Source: Microbacterium foliorum
GTDB lineage: Bacteria; Actinomycetota; Actinomycetes; Actinomycetales; Microbacteriaceae
Reading direction: 5' to 3'
DNA length: 64,000 nt
Assembly (NCBI RefSeq): GCF_003367705.1
Contig: NZ_CP031425.1
Location: 2,666,001-2,730,000, forward strand
This document shows positions 53,392-61,363 of this stretch, one piece after another (the first letter of the stretch is position 1; every line of letters starts with the position of its first letter). The notes under the pieces are model-generated. The model saw only the letters and a program-made list of their open reading frames with translations, did no database searches and was not told where the DNA came from. The position numbers and the translations under genes are program-made.

Positions 53392-54014
53392 GACCCGGCC
53401 CCCGTGGCCGCTCGTGCGCGGCGCGGCCAGAACGCCCACACCACGAGCGCCGTCGCCCCGATCGTGAGCCCGCCGAGCACCAGCGGATCGCCGAGCGCCA
53501 CGATCACGGTCGCGATGCCCGGCACGGAGAACAGCACCACACGCACCGACTCCACGGTGTAGAGGTACGGGTCGTCAGCCGCATTCGCATCACCGCGCAT
53601 CGTGAGGACACGCTGCTCACCGCTCTCACCAGGGGCGATGGATGTGACCCGGTGGGTGACGGGGAGATCACCCGGGCGAGAGACCGTCACGACGTCGCCC
53701 ACGGCGATCTCGGACGCTGCGACCTGCTGCACGACGGCCACGGAACCCGCAGGGATCGTCGGCGACATCGACCCCGTGCGGAACATGATCAGCGTGATCT
53801 GCGCGGTGAGCGCGAGGACGACCAGCACCATGCAGATCGTCCCGGCGATCGCGGCCACCCAGAGCAGTGCATCGACGAGCAGACGTCCGGCTCGAGACGA
53901 CACCTCGCGACGCTGCGACTCGGGGGCCGCGCTGTCGCGTGCCGCCGCGTTCGGCGCCGTGAAGCGCTCTGCCCGCCGCTCGCGGAGCTCCCGTCTGGTG
54001 GCCGGTGCGCTCAT
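53388..54014 (-). CDS. sipW: Signal peptidase I, ER/SipW type
   Basis: 208 residues. A cytoplasmic charged N-terminus is followed by a transmembrane segment (about 45-75). The catalytic Ser is in FRTGSMSPTIPAGSVAVV. The second motif is DLPVTHRV, with His in place of the bacterial catalytic Lys, which marks the ER/archaeal-like class that SipW belongs to. TMRGDANAADDP is the downstream conserved box. Two C-terminal membrane segments follow. In Bacillus, SipW processes TasA-type biofilm proteins; here three exported proteins with SipW-type signals flank it, so it is most likely their dedicated peptidase. Confidence 0.9.
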   Translation of the reverse strand: MSAPATRRELRERRAERFTAPNAAARDSAAPESQRREVSSRAGRLLVDALLWVAAIAGTICMVLVVLALTAQITLIMFRTGSMSPTIPAGSVAVVQQVAASEIAVGDVVTVSRPGDLPVTHRVTSIAPGESGEQRVLTMRGDANAADDPYLYTVESVRVVLFSVPGIATVIVALGDPLVLGGLTIGATALVVWAFWPRRARAATGAGS

Positions 54015-54042
54015 GACATCCCTCCGCGTCTGCGGCGCCCGC

Positions 54043-54660
54043 TCAGGACGCCGTCCCGAGGATCTGCCACGTCTGGATCGCCGTCAGCCCCTGCGCTCCG
54101 TTGTCGGCGGTCGAGGGGAGGGTCACGGAGATGCAGTAGTTGACCGTGGATCCGCCGTTCGCACCCACGGCCTGCGACCCGGTGCCCCCGGTGGACATCG
54201 TCGAGTTGTCGGCCACCACGGCGGTACCGGCCGGGTAGGTGGTGGCGTTGCACGTGGTGCCCGTGATGGTGCGCACCCCGTAGCGCAGGTAGGGGCCGAG
54301 GCCCGTGCCCGCCGTCGACGCCACGCTCAGCTGCAGCGAACCCGCCACCGACGGGTTCGCGGTCTTCACGCTGAACAGCGAATAGACCGTGGTGCCTGGC
54401 ACCATCGCACCGAAGGGGGCGCTGAACGTGAGTGCGGCCGGAGAGCCGACCGGATGGCTGCTGAACGTCGCGCCGTCGACGGCACCGACGATGTCGAAGC
54501 GACCGGCGGTGAAGGTCGCGCTGCTGTACTCGGAGTCGTTCCATGCCGCGAGGGTCATCGTGGCGCCGACGCCGAACACCAGCCCGCCCGCGAGGACGGC
54601 CCGGATCCGGCGGGAGCGCGATCGCCTTCCCTCCCGCATGGATCTGCGGGTGCCGGCCAT
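54043..54660 (-). CDS. Exported protein with SipW-type alternate signal peptide (second in operon)
   Basis: 205 residues from the ATG at 54660, only 2 bases after the preceding stop. The alternate signal is AVLAGGLVFGVGATMTLAAWNDSEYSSATFTAG, in short form AAWNDSEYSSATFTAG, which carries the conserved Trp-Asn-Asp-Ser-Glu block. The mature domain (about 150 residues) is Thr/Gly/Ala-rich with repeated beta-strand patterns and two Cys residues (TTCNATT and VNYCISV). Such proteins form the alternate SipW-exported families of actinobacteria, compared with TasA/camelysin. Function unknown; an extracellular fibre or matrix role is an inference. Confidence 0.8.
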   Translation of the reverse strand: MAGTRRSMREGRRSRSRRIRAVLAGGLVFGVGATMTLAAWNDSEYSSATFTAGRFDIVGAVDGATFSSHPVGSPAALTFSAPFGAMVPGTTVYSLFSVKTANPSVAGSLQLSVASTAGTGLGPYLRYGVRTITGTTCNATTYPAGTAVVADNSTMSTGGTGSQAVGANGGSTVNYCISVTLPSTADNGAQGLTAIQTWQILGTAS

Positions 54661-54662
54661 GA

Positions 54663-55286
54663 TCAGTTGGCGGTCGAGGTCGCCGTGAACTTCCATGTCG
54701 CGGTCGCCGCGGCGCCCTGGGTGAGACCGGATCCGGCCGTGACGGCGAAGCACAGCTGCACCGGAGTCCCCGCGGTACCCGCCGTCGCCCCCTTGGTCAG
54801 CGGCACCGAGGTGGCACCGGTCTGTGTCGCGAGGGTGGCGCCGGAGGCGAGCAGTGTGCCCGTCGCCGCGGCCCCGCAGGTCGCACCCGGTGCGATCGCC
54901 GTCACGGTGTAGGAGAGGTTCGCGGCGTTGCCGCCCGATCCGGCGGTGACACCCGTGGGCAGGAGCGTCGCGTTGTTGGTCGTCGTGCTGTCGAGACGTA
55001 CCCAGAACGGTGCGTAGACCACGTCACCCGGTGCCATCGAAGACGCGACGGCCGGGAGCTGGAACACCAGCGAGACCGCCGTGTCGCCGTTGTCCACATT
55101 GTGATTGACGTACGCGGTCGTGGCGCTCGCCGTCGAGCCCTCGAGATTGAAGGATCCGGCGGTGAACGTCCCCGATGCGAACTCCGAATCGTTCCACGCG
55201 GCGAGGGTCACCCCGATTCCCACGCCGAGCACCAACCCGCCGGCCAGAACGGCCAGCACTTTCCGTGTCGTGTCCTTCTGAACCAT
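54663..55286 (-). CDS. Exported protein with SipW-type alternate signal peptide (first in operon)
   Basis: 207 residues, with GGGGAG close upstream of the ATG. The signal reads KVLAVLAGGLVLGVGIGVT followed by LAAWNDSEFASGTFTAGSFN, clearly of the SipW-dependent class. The mature domain is rich in Thr, Ala and Ser with SMAPGDVVYAPFWVRLDST, a pattern shared with TasA/camelysin-type beta-sandwich proteins. Two Cys residues near ATCGAAAT and VQLCFAV may form a disulfide. It leads the five-gene operon. A 13-bp inverted repeat in its leader (55307-55353) may control expression. Paralogous to the next gene. Confidence 0.82.
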   Translation of the reverse strand: MVQKDTTRKVLAVLAGGLVLGVGIGVTLAAWNDSEFASGTFTAGSFNLEGSTASATTAYVNHNVDNGDTAVSLVFQLPAVASSMAPGDVVYAPFWVRLDSTTTNNATLLPTGVTAGSGGNAANLSYTVTAIAPGATCGAAATGTLLASGATLATQTGATSVPLTKGATAGTAGTPVQLCFAVTAGSGLTQGAAATATWKFTATSTAN

Positions 55287-55306
55287 GTCTCCCCCTCAGG
55301 AACCGA

Positions 55307-55353
55307 GAACCGCGGATGCCTGGGGACGCCCGACTGGGGCGCATCCGCGGTTC
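55307..55353 (-). repeat. 13-bp inverted repeat in the leader of the SipW operon
   Basis: GAACCGCGGATGC (55307-55319) is repeated inversely at 55341-55353 around a 21-base loop. It ends about 20 bases before the first ATG. It could be an operator, an attenuator or an RNA control element. No confident promoter is visible in the 212-bp gap to lysG. Confidence 0.7.
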
Positions 55354-55498
55354 GGTATGGATCAGTTTTGTCCACAGAATGCCGGAACACAACCCCTGAG
55401 CGCGCATAGCTGTACAAGAATGGGGGATTCTGAGAGAAAAACGTCTACCTGTCTTCGCGACCGGTCGGATGGTTGCGGTTAGTCGCTCCCAATGCGCC

Positions 55499-56374
55499 TC
55501 AGCGCGACAGCACGCGCTGCGCCTCCGCTGCGACATCGGCAGCGATCGTGTCGAGCAGGGACGAGCGCAGATTCCACTGCTGCCAGAACAGCTCCACGCG
55601 CAACGCCGGGCCACCGAGGGGGATGAGGCCGTCGTCCTGCTGCAGTACCGGCACCATTCCCCAGCCGAGCCCCAATCGCACCGCGAGTGCGTAGTCGTGC
55701 GATGCCGGCACATAGTGCCGCGGCACCCCCTGCTGGTCGACCCCCTTCGCCGCGAGCCACTCGTGCTGCAGCGCGTCGCGGCGATCGAAATCGACGAACG
55801 GCGCGGCGGCCAGAGCCTGCGCGTTCACGCCGTCAGGGAACCAGCGCCGCACGAAAGCAGGTTCCCCCATCGCGTGATACTCGAGCACCCCCAGAGGCGA
55901 GACCGAACAGCCGGCGACCGGGGTCGCCTCACTCGTGACGGCGGCCATCACCGTGCCCGACTCGAGCAGTCGCGCCGTGAAGTTCTGATCGTCGCGGTGC
56001 AGGTCGAAGTCGAGATCGTGCACAGCCGACAGCCGAGCGAGTGGCGGCAGGAACCACGTCGACAGCGAATCGGCGTTCACGGCGAGCGGGATGCGGGCGC
56101 GAGGCGCATCCTCGCTCTGCAGACCCAGACCGGCGAGCGCATCGTGCTCGAGAAGCGCCATCTGACGCGCGAGCCGGACCACGGCCTCGCCCGCCTCGGT
56201 GAGGCGGGCCGGCTTGGTGCGCACGAGGAGCACCCTGCCCAGCTGCTCCTCGATGGTCTTCAGGCGCTGGCTCACCGCAGAAGGGGTGATCCGGAGGACG
56301 CGGGAGGCCGCATCGAGCGTGCCCTCGTCGGCGACGGCGGCCACGGTGGCGGCGAGTTCGGGGTCTATCTTCAC
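55499..56374 (-). CDS. lysG: LysR-family regulator of the LysG/ArgP group
   Basis: 291 residues from the GTG at 56374, 7 bases after TAGCAT; an ATG 15 codons earlier would lie upstream of that box. The N-terminal winged helix contains LAATVAAVADEGTLDAASRVLRITPSAVSQRLKTIEEQLG, short form ITPSAVSQRLKTIEEQLG. The effector domain has VNADSLSTWFLPPL and ASHDYALAVRLGLGWGMVP, matching ArgP/LysG. In Corynebacterium LysG activates lysE when lysine or arginine accumulates. It is divergent from lysE, with 71 bases between starts, which fits that arrangement. Confidence 0.9.
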   Translation of the reverse strand: MKIDPELAATVAAVADEGTLDAASRVLRITPSAVSQRLKTIEEQLGRVLLVRTKPARLTEAGEAVVRLARQMALLEHDALAGLGLQSEDAPRARIPLAVNADSLSTWFLPPLARLSAVHDLDFDLHRDDQNFTARLLESGTVMAAVTSEATPVAGCSVSPLGVLEYHAMGEPAFVRRWFPDGVNAQALAAAPFVDFDRRDALQHEWLAAKGVDQQGVPRHYVPASHDYALAVRLGLGWGMVPVLQQDDGLIPLGGPALRVELFWQQWNLRSSLLDTIAADVAAEAQRVLSR

Positions 56375-56381
56375 ATCAGTG

Positions 56382-56387
56382 ATGCTA
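56382..56387 (-). promoter_or_regulatory. -10 box for leaderless lysG
   Basis: TAGCAT on the minus strand, 7 bases before the GTG at 56374. Confidence 0.5.
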
Positions 56388-56433
56388 ATGGTTCGGTAGA
56401 AATCCTCGCTGGTGCTCATGTGGGGCTGCTCCC

Positions 56434-56439
56434 TAGCGT
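56434..56439 (+). promoter_or_regulatory. -10 box for leaderless lysE
   Basis: TAGCGT, 6 bases before the lysE ATG. GGAGG lies between them but only one base from the ATG, too close for normal ribosome binding. Confidence 0.5.
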
Positions 56440-56445
56440 GGAGGC

Positions 56446-57153
56446 ATGCTCTCCGTCTTCTCGGGTCTCGGCCTCGGCCTGTCCCTGATCATCGCCATCG
56501 GCGCCCAGAACGTCTTCGTGCTGCGACAGGGCATCCGCCGTGAGCACGTCGTGGCCGTGGTCGTCATCTGTGCGGTCTCCGATGCCCTGCTGATCGCCGC
56601 CGGGGTCGCCGGACTCGGCTTCGTCATCTCGGCGGCGCCGTGGCTCGTCGCCGTCGTCCGATGGGCGGGAGCGCTGTTCCTGCTGACATACGGCCTGCTC
56701 GCCGCTCGACGCGCCTGGCAGGGCGGCGAGGGGCTGCGCGTGGACACCGCCGAAGGCGACGCGCGCCCCGGGTACGCGGATGCCCGCGCGGCCGGGCCCG
56801 CGAGCACGGGCACAGGCACCCGCACCCGCGAGGCCACGGGCACCGGCACGCGCACGGGACTCGCACCCGTCATCCTCACCGTGCTCGCACTCACCTGGCT
56901 CAACCCGCACGTCTATCTCGACACGGTCCTGATGCTCGGATCCATCGCGGCGACGCACGGCGAGCAGCGGTGGCTGTTCGCCGCCGGGGCGATCACGGCG
57001 AGCGTGCTGTGGTTCACCGCCCTCGGCTTCGGTGCGCGCTACCTCGGTCGCTGGTTGCGCACCGAACGATCGTGGCGGATCCTCGACGCGCTGATCGCCG
57101 TCGTCATGATCGCACTCGCGGTCAGCCTCGCACTGCCCGTGATCGGAGTCTGA
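56446..57153 (+). CDS. lysE: LysE-family basic amino-acid exporter
   Basis: 235 residues. It begins SVFSGLGLGLSLIIAIGAQNVFVLRQGIRREHV, with the diagnostic GAQNVFVLRQG block at about 22-32. Six hydrophobic segments are present. LTVLALTWLNPHVYLDTVLMLG is the second half-repeat. The cytoplasmic loop between helices 3 and 4 (about 100-145) is unusually long and enriched in Thr-Gly-Arg runs (STGTGTRTREATGTGTRTG). It exports lysine and arginine to prevent toxic accumulation, driven by proton or hydroxide exchange. Regulation by the divergent LysG is expected. Confidence 0.93.
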   Translation: MLSVFSGLGLGLSLIIAIGAQNVFVLRQGIRREHVVAVVVICAVSDALLIAAGVAGLGFVISAAPWLVAVVRWAGALFLLTYGLLAARRAWQGGEGLRVDTAEGDARPGYADARAAGPASTGTGTRTREATGTGTRTGLAPVILTVLALTWLNPHVYLDTVLMLGSIAATHGEQRWLFAAGAITASVLWFTALGFGARYLGRWLRTERSWRILDALIAVVMIALAVSLALPVIGV

Positions 57154-57168
57154 TCGACGGCCTCGCCC

Positions 57169-58026
57169 TCACGCGCCGTCGAGGGGCCGCAGGAGGCGTG
57201 CGAGGAAGCGCTGAGTGCGCTCGTGCTGCGGTGCGCCGAAGATCTCCGCCGGGGTTCCCGACTCCACCACTGCGCCGGCATCCATGAAGAGAACGCGGTC
57301 CGCGGCTTCGCGCGCGAAGCTCAACTCGTGGGTCACCACGACCATGCTCCACCCTTCGTCCGCGAGCTCCTTGATCACGAGGAGCACCTCGCCGACGAGC
57401 TCGGGATCGAGCGCGCTGGTGGGCTCGTCGAAGAGAAGCAGGTCTGGCCGCAGGGCGAGCGCGCGCACGATGCCGACGCGCTGCTGCTGCCCACCCGACA
57501 GCTGGTGCGGGTGCGCGTCCTCCTTGTCGGCGAGCCCCACCCTGGCCAGCAGCGCCCGCGCATCGGCTATCGCCTCGGCCTTCGGCCGGCGCTGCACCCG
57601 CCACGGCCCCTCGATGACGTTCTCGAGCACCGTCAGATGAGGGAACAGGTTGTGGTGCTGGAACACCATCGCCGACCGATCGCGCAGCGCGAGCCGCTGG
57701 CGCGCCCGCACCCGCGGTGCGACGGCGTCTGTGGGCGCGAAGTCGATATCAGGACCCCCAGCGACCACGATCGTGCCGGAATCCGGGGTTTCCAGCCCGT
57801 TCAGCGCACGCAGCACGGTCGTCTTGCCCGACCCGCTCGGGCCGATCAGCACCACGACCTCGCCGCGGTGCAGGGTCAGATCGATGCCGCGCAGCACCTC
57901 ATTGTCACCGAAGCTCTTGCGCAAGCCACGGGCCGTCAACAGCGCGTCGGCCGGCGAGCCCGGTGTCGGGGACGGGACATCGGCGGGCGTCGGATCGGGC
58001 GAGCTCGCCGGGTCAGTGAGCGACAT
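57169..58026 (-). CDS. Polar amino-acid ABC transporter ATPase
   Basis: 285 residues. Walker [19 protein letters not shown] (about 60-77), the [13 protein letters not shown]-loop neighbour, the signature [17 protein letters not shown] and Walker [20 protein letters not shown] are complete, followed by the His switch in [21 protein letters not shown]. The first 25 residues are Pro/Ser/Asp-rich. It overlaps the permease gene by 14 bases. The trio is of the polar amino-acid uptake group (glutamine, glutamate or cystine type), and its location beside lysG-lysE is only suggestive of a basic substrate. Confidence 0.94.
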   Translation of the reverse strand: MSLTDPASSPDPTPADVPSPTPGSPADALLTARGLRKSFGDNEVLRGIDLTLHRGEVVVLIGPSGSGKTTVLRALNGLETPDSGTIVVAGGPDIDFAPTDAVAPRVRARQRLALRDRSAMVFQHHNLFPHLTVLENVIEGPWRVQRRPKAEAIADARALLARVGLADKEDAHPHQLSGGQQQRVGIVRALALRPDLLLFDEPTSALDPELVGEVLLVIKELADEGWSMVVVTHELSFAREAADRVLFMDAGAVVESGTPAEIFGAPQHERTQRFLARLLRPLDGA

Positions 58027-58678
58027 TGCGGTCGAGTCTCCTCTCCAGTGCGCTCTGCCCGAACGAGAGGATCAGACAGAGCACCCAGTACACCAGGGCC
58101 GCAGCCAGGTAGAGCACCATGAACTCCAGGGTCGCCGAGGCGATCTGCTGGGCCACCTTGAACAACTCGGTCACCAGGATCAGGGATGCCAGAGAGGTGT
58201 CCTTGACCAGCGAGATGAACGTGTTCGACAGCGGCGGCACCGAGACCCGAGCGGCCTGCGGCAGGATGACGCGGGTCAGTGTGCGCGTGCGGTTCATCCC
58301 CACCGTGTAGGCGGCCTCCCACTGGCCCTTGGGCACCGAGAGGATGGCCGCGCGGACGACCTCCGCACCGTAACCGCCCACGTTGAGGGACAGCGCGATG
58401 ATGGCGCTCGGCCACGGGTCGATCTTCAGTCCGATCGATCCGAGACCGTAGAAGATCACGAACAGCTGGACGATCATCGGCGTCCCGCGGATGACCGAGA
58501 TGTAGAACCTCGCGACGGCGGAGAGAAGCGGGTTGACTGAGATCCTCATCAGGGCGATGCCGACCGCGATCACGAGACCGACCGCGAAGGAGATCAACGC
58601 GAGCGGCACCGTGACCGTCACACCCGCCAGGGCGATGGGCCCGAGCGAATCGAGGAACAGCTGCCAGGGGTTCTCCAT
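58013..58678 (-). CDS. Polar amino-acid ABC transporter permease
   Basis: 221 residues with five hydrophobic segments. The HisM/GlnP-type loop is present as [24 protein letters not shown], and [28 protein letters not shown] carries the EAA-type contact with the ATPase. It starts 3 bases after the binding-protein stop and overlaps the ATPase start by 14 bases. A single permease gene means a homodimeric channel, common for this group. Confidence 0.94.
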   Translation of the reverse strand: MENPWQLFLDSLGPIALAGVTVTVPLALISFAVGLVIAVGIALMRISVNPLLSAVARFYISVIRGTPMIVQLFVIFYGLGSIGLKIDPWPSAIIALSLNVGGYGAEVVRAAILSVPKGQWEAAYTVGMNRTRTLTRVILPQAARVSVPPLSNTFISLVKDTSLASLILVTELFKVAQQIASATLEFMVLYLAAALVYWVLCLILSFGQSALERRLDRNVAH

Positions 58679-58681
58679 GGG

Positions 58682-59500
58682 TTACTGGGTGACGTCTTCG
58701 CCGAAGTACTTGTCGCTGATCTCGGCCAGCGTGCCGTCTGCACGCAGCTCGTCGAGGGCGGTGTCGATCGCGTCGACGAGCGCGGTCTTGTCCTTCGTGA
58801 ACACGAACGCCTGCTTTCCCGCATCGTCGGTCTCGGCGGCGATCTTCAGCCCGGAGTCGCTGGTGGTCTTCTCGTAGTCCAGGAACGTGAGCTTGTCGTT
58901 GATGGTCGCATCCACGCGCCCCTGGCGCAGCAGCTCGACGGCCTGCGCCCAGCCTTCGACACCCTCGACCTTGGCACCGGACTCGGTGGCCAGGTCGTTC
59001 CAGTTGCTGGTGAGCGACTGCGCGGTGGTCTTGCCCGCGAGGTCGGCGAACGAGGAGATCGAGTCGTCATCATCCGCGACGACGATGACTCCGGGCGAGA
59101 CGGTGTACGGGGTGCTGAAGAGATACTTCTCCTCGCGCTGGTCGCTGATGCTCACCTGATTCGCGATCACGTCGAAGCGCCCCGCGTCGAGGCCGGCGAA
59201 GATCGCGTCCCACTGGGTCTCTTGGAACTCCACCTCGAGCCCGAGCTTGTCGGCCACGGCCTGGATGATCTCGACGTCGAATCCGGTGAGATCTCCGGTG
59301 CCGCCGTCGCCGTGGAAGCTGAAGGGGCGATACGTGCCCTCGGTCGCGACGGTGAGGGTGCCGTCGGTGACGAGACCGAAGTCGGACCCCGCGCCCGGCT
59401 CGGACGATGAGGTGCTCTCCGGCGAGGTGCTGCCGCTGCACGCGGTGAGTGCGGCGGCGACGACGACCAGAGCCGTGACGGCGATGAGGCGACGGGACAT
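58682..59500 (-). CDS. Polar amino-acid ABC transporter substrate-binding lipoprotein
   Basis: 272 residues from the ATG at 59500, with AGGAGGG upstream. A lipoprotein signal ends at ALTACSG (Cys21), followed by a Ser/Thr/Glu linker. The binding fold has TVATEGTYRPFSFHGDGGTGDLTGFDVEIIQAVADKLGLEVEF, short form PFSFHGDGGTGDLTGFDVE, then FQETQWDAIFAGLDAGRFDVIANQVSIS, matching family-3 (polar amino-acid) solute-binding proteins. It is the first gene of the three-gene operon. The Arg in VEIIQ-type position that clamps the amino-acid carboxylate cannot be assigned with certainty. Substrate not predicted. Confidence 0.92.
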   Translation of the reverse strand: MSRRLIAVTALVVVAAALTACSGSTSPESTSSSEPGAGSDFGLVTDGTLTVATEGTYRPFSFHGDGGTGDLTGFDVEIIQAVADKLGLEVEFQETQWDAIFAGLDAGRFDVIANQVSISDQREEKYLFSTPYTVSPGVIVVADDDDSISSFADLAGKTTAQSLTSNWNDLATESGAKVEGVEGWAQAVELLRQGRVDATINDKLTFLDYEKTTSDSGLKIAAETDDAGKQAFVFTKDKTALVDAIDTALDELRADGTLAEISDKYFGEDVTQ

Positions 59501-59636
59501 GGGAACCCTCCTGGGGTGTGCGATGTGACGCAGGCGATGAAACACGGTGCTGTGGCGCGGAACTCCCCCACAGTACGCGGCATCCGGGTCGCATCCCGTA
59601 TCGGATGTCGTCGGATGTCGTTCCGGGAGAACGCAG

Positions 59637-59666
59637 AAACGCCCCCGGGAGAACCCGGGGGCGTTT
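59637..59666 (-). terminator. Terminator after rplA
   Basis: AAACGCCCCCGGG (59637-59649) pairs with CCCGGGGGCGTTT (59654-59666), a 13-bp stem with an AGAA loop, 14 bases past the rplA stop. Confidence 0.88.
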
Positions 59667-59679
59667 CAGAGTGTCACAC

Positions 59680-60369
59680 TCAGATGGCGTTGACGTCCAG
59701 CGGGATGCCGGGGCCGAACGTGGTCGACACGGCGCCCTTCTGGATATAGCGGCCCTTCGAGCTCGACGGCTTCAGACGCACGATCTCCTCGAGCGCTGCA
59801 CCGATGTTCTCATCGAGCTGCTCAGCGGTGAACGAGGACTTGCCGACGACGAAGTGCACGTTGGCGTGCTTGTCGACGCGGAACTCGATCTTTCCGCCCT
59901 TGATCTCCTCGACTGCCTTGGCAGCGTTGGGGGTCACGGTGCCGGTCTTCGGGTTCGGCATCAGACCGCGCGGGCCCAGCACCTTTCCGAGACGACCGAC
60001 CTGGCCCATGAGCTCAGGGGTGGAGACGGCCGCATCGAACGCGGTCCATCCGCCGGCGACCTTCTCGATGAGCTCGGCGCCGCCGACCTCATCGGCGCCT
60101 GCGGCGATCGCCGCCTCGGCCGCGGGGCCGGTGGCGAAGACGATGACGCGGGCGGTCTTACCGGTTCCGTGCGGCAGGATGACGGTGCCGCGCACCATCT
60201 GGTCTGCCTTGCGGGGGTCGACCGAGAGCTTCAGCGCGACCTCGACGGTCGAGTCGAACTTCGACGAGCCGGTCTCCTTGGCCAGAGCGACGGCCTCGGA
60301 GGGGGTGTAGAAACGGTCTGCCTCGATCTTCTCGGCGGCAGCCTTGTAAGCCTTGGACTTGGTAGCCAT
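59680..60369 (-). CDS. rplA: Ribosomal protein uL1
   Basis: 229 residues. It starts [25 protein letters not shown] and contains [24 protein letters not shown] and the signature [22 protein letters not shown]. It forms the L1 stalk at the ribosomal E site and can repress its own operon. AGGAGA lies upstream. It follows rplK by 11 bases, and the hairpin at 59637 ends the operon. Confidence 0.98.
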   Translation of the reverse strand: MATKSKAYKAAAEKIEADRFYTPSEAVALAKETGSSKFDSTVEVALKLSVDPRKADQMVRGTVILPHGTGKTARVIVFATGPAAEAAIAAGADEVGGAELIEKVAGGWTAFDAAVSTPELMGQVGRLGKVLGPRGLMPNPKTGTVTPNAAKAVEEIKGGKIEFRVDKHANVHFVVGKSSFTAEQLDENIGAALEEIVRLKPSSSKGRYIQKGAVSTTFGPGIPLDVNAI

Positions 60370-60380
60370 GATTATTCTCC

Positions 60381-60812
60381 TCAGCCCTCGACCGTGATGC
60401 CCATGGAACGGGCGGTGCCGGCGATGATCTTCGAGGCAGCCTCGATGTCGTTCGCGTTCAGATCGGCCTGCTTGGTCTCTGCGATCTCGCGGACCTGCTC
60501 CTTGGTGATCTTCGCGACCTTGACGGTGTGCGGAGTCGCGGAGCCCTTGGGGATGCCTGCGGCCTTCTTGATGAGCTCCGCCGCCGGCGGGGTCTTCAGG
60601 ATGAACGTGAAGCTGCGGTCCTCGTAGACGGTGATCTCGACGGGGATGACGTTGCCGCGCTGCGACTCGGTCGCGGCGTTGTACGCCTTGCAGAACTCCA
60701 TGATGTTGACGCCATGCTGACCGAGCGCGGGGCCGATCGGCGGCGCCGGGTTGGCAGCGCCAGCCTTGATCTGAAGCTTGATCAGGCCGGTCACCTTCTT
60801 CTTCGGTGCCAT
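60381..60812 (-). CDS. rplK: Ribosomal protein uL11
   Basis: 143 residues from the ATG at 60812, with GAAAGGAAAG upstream. It begins [39 protein letters not shown], short form [20 protein letters not shown], and ends with a C-terminal RNA-binding domain ([18 protein letters not shown]). It lies at the GTPase-associated centre. A long frame continues upstream through the repeat array but has no start support. The promoter -10 (TAGACT) is at 60925-60930, on the rplK side of that array, so rplK-rplA can be transcribed independently of nusG. Confidence 0.98.
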
Positions 60813-60924
60813 TCTCTTTCCTTTCATCGAATCGGATGCCTCGGCATCCGTTTCTCCCGCGATCCGGCGGTTCCGGACAGCGGTGGGATTCGCGCGCACG
60901 CCGAAGCGGCACGCAAACCACGTA

Positions 60925-60930
60925 AGTCTA
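60925..60930 (-). promoter_or_regulatory. -10 box of rplK-rplA
   Basis: TAGACT on the minus strand, about 113 bases before the rplK ATG. The -35 is not clear. Confidence 0.5.
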
Positions 60931-60977
60931 CCCGATCCGGAGACCCGCGGACTACGCACGCCGTTCGAGCACCGGAT

Positions 60978-61310
60978 GCCGAGCGGGGTCGATAACGCAG
61001 GGGAACAGCCCGTTCGGGATGCGGAACTGACCCCGCACGGTCTTCCGGATGCGGAACTGACCCCGCACGGGACTCGCCGCCCGTTCGGGATGCGGAAGTG
61101 ACCCCGCACGGGACTCCCCGCGGGATCGCCGCCACGTCGACGTGCCGGACGCCGAGCGGGGTCGATAACGCAGCGGAACAGCCCGTTTCGGATGCGGAAC
61201 TGACCCCGCACGGAATCACGGATGCGGAACTGACCCCGCACGGTCTCGACACCCGTTTCGGATGCGGAAGTGGCCCCGCACCGAATCACGGATGCGACAA
61301 CGGACCCCGG
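60978..61310. repeat. Duplicated array of 24-bp imperfect-palindrome repeats between nusG and rplK
   Basis: The core GATGCGGAACTGACCCCGC is found, within 24-bp units, at 61017-61040, 61047-61070, 61088-61111, 61190-61213, 61220-61243 and 61260-61283; a degenerate copy starts at 61290. Each unit can form TGCGG/CCGCA. Units 1-3 and 4-6 lie in two longer copies that also share GAGCGGGGTCGATAACGCAG (60981 and 61154 regions), so a segment of about 173 bp has been tandemly duplicated. The rest of the 551-bp gap holds the nusG terminator and the rplK promoter. Confidence 0.85.
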
Positions 61311-61314
61311 ATGC

Positions 61315-61349
61315 GAGAACGGCCGCCCCGAAGCGGGACGGCCGTTCTC
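61315..61349 (-). terminator. Terminator after nusG
   Basis: GAGAACGGCCG (61315-61325) pairs with CGGCCGTTCTC (61339-61349), 15 bases past the nusG stop. Confidence 0.85.
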
Positions 61350-61363
61350 GTGAGACGTGTGTG

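Noticed and set aside
60978..61310. CRISPR array
   Set aside because: Spacers are not uniform in length, they include a duplicated block, and no cas gene is in the window.
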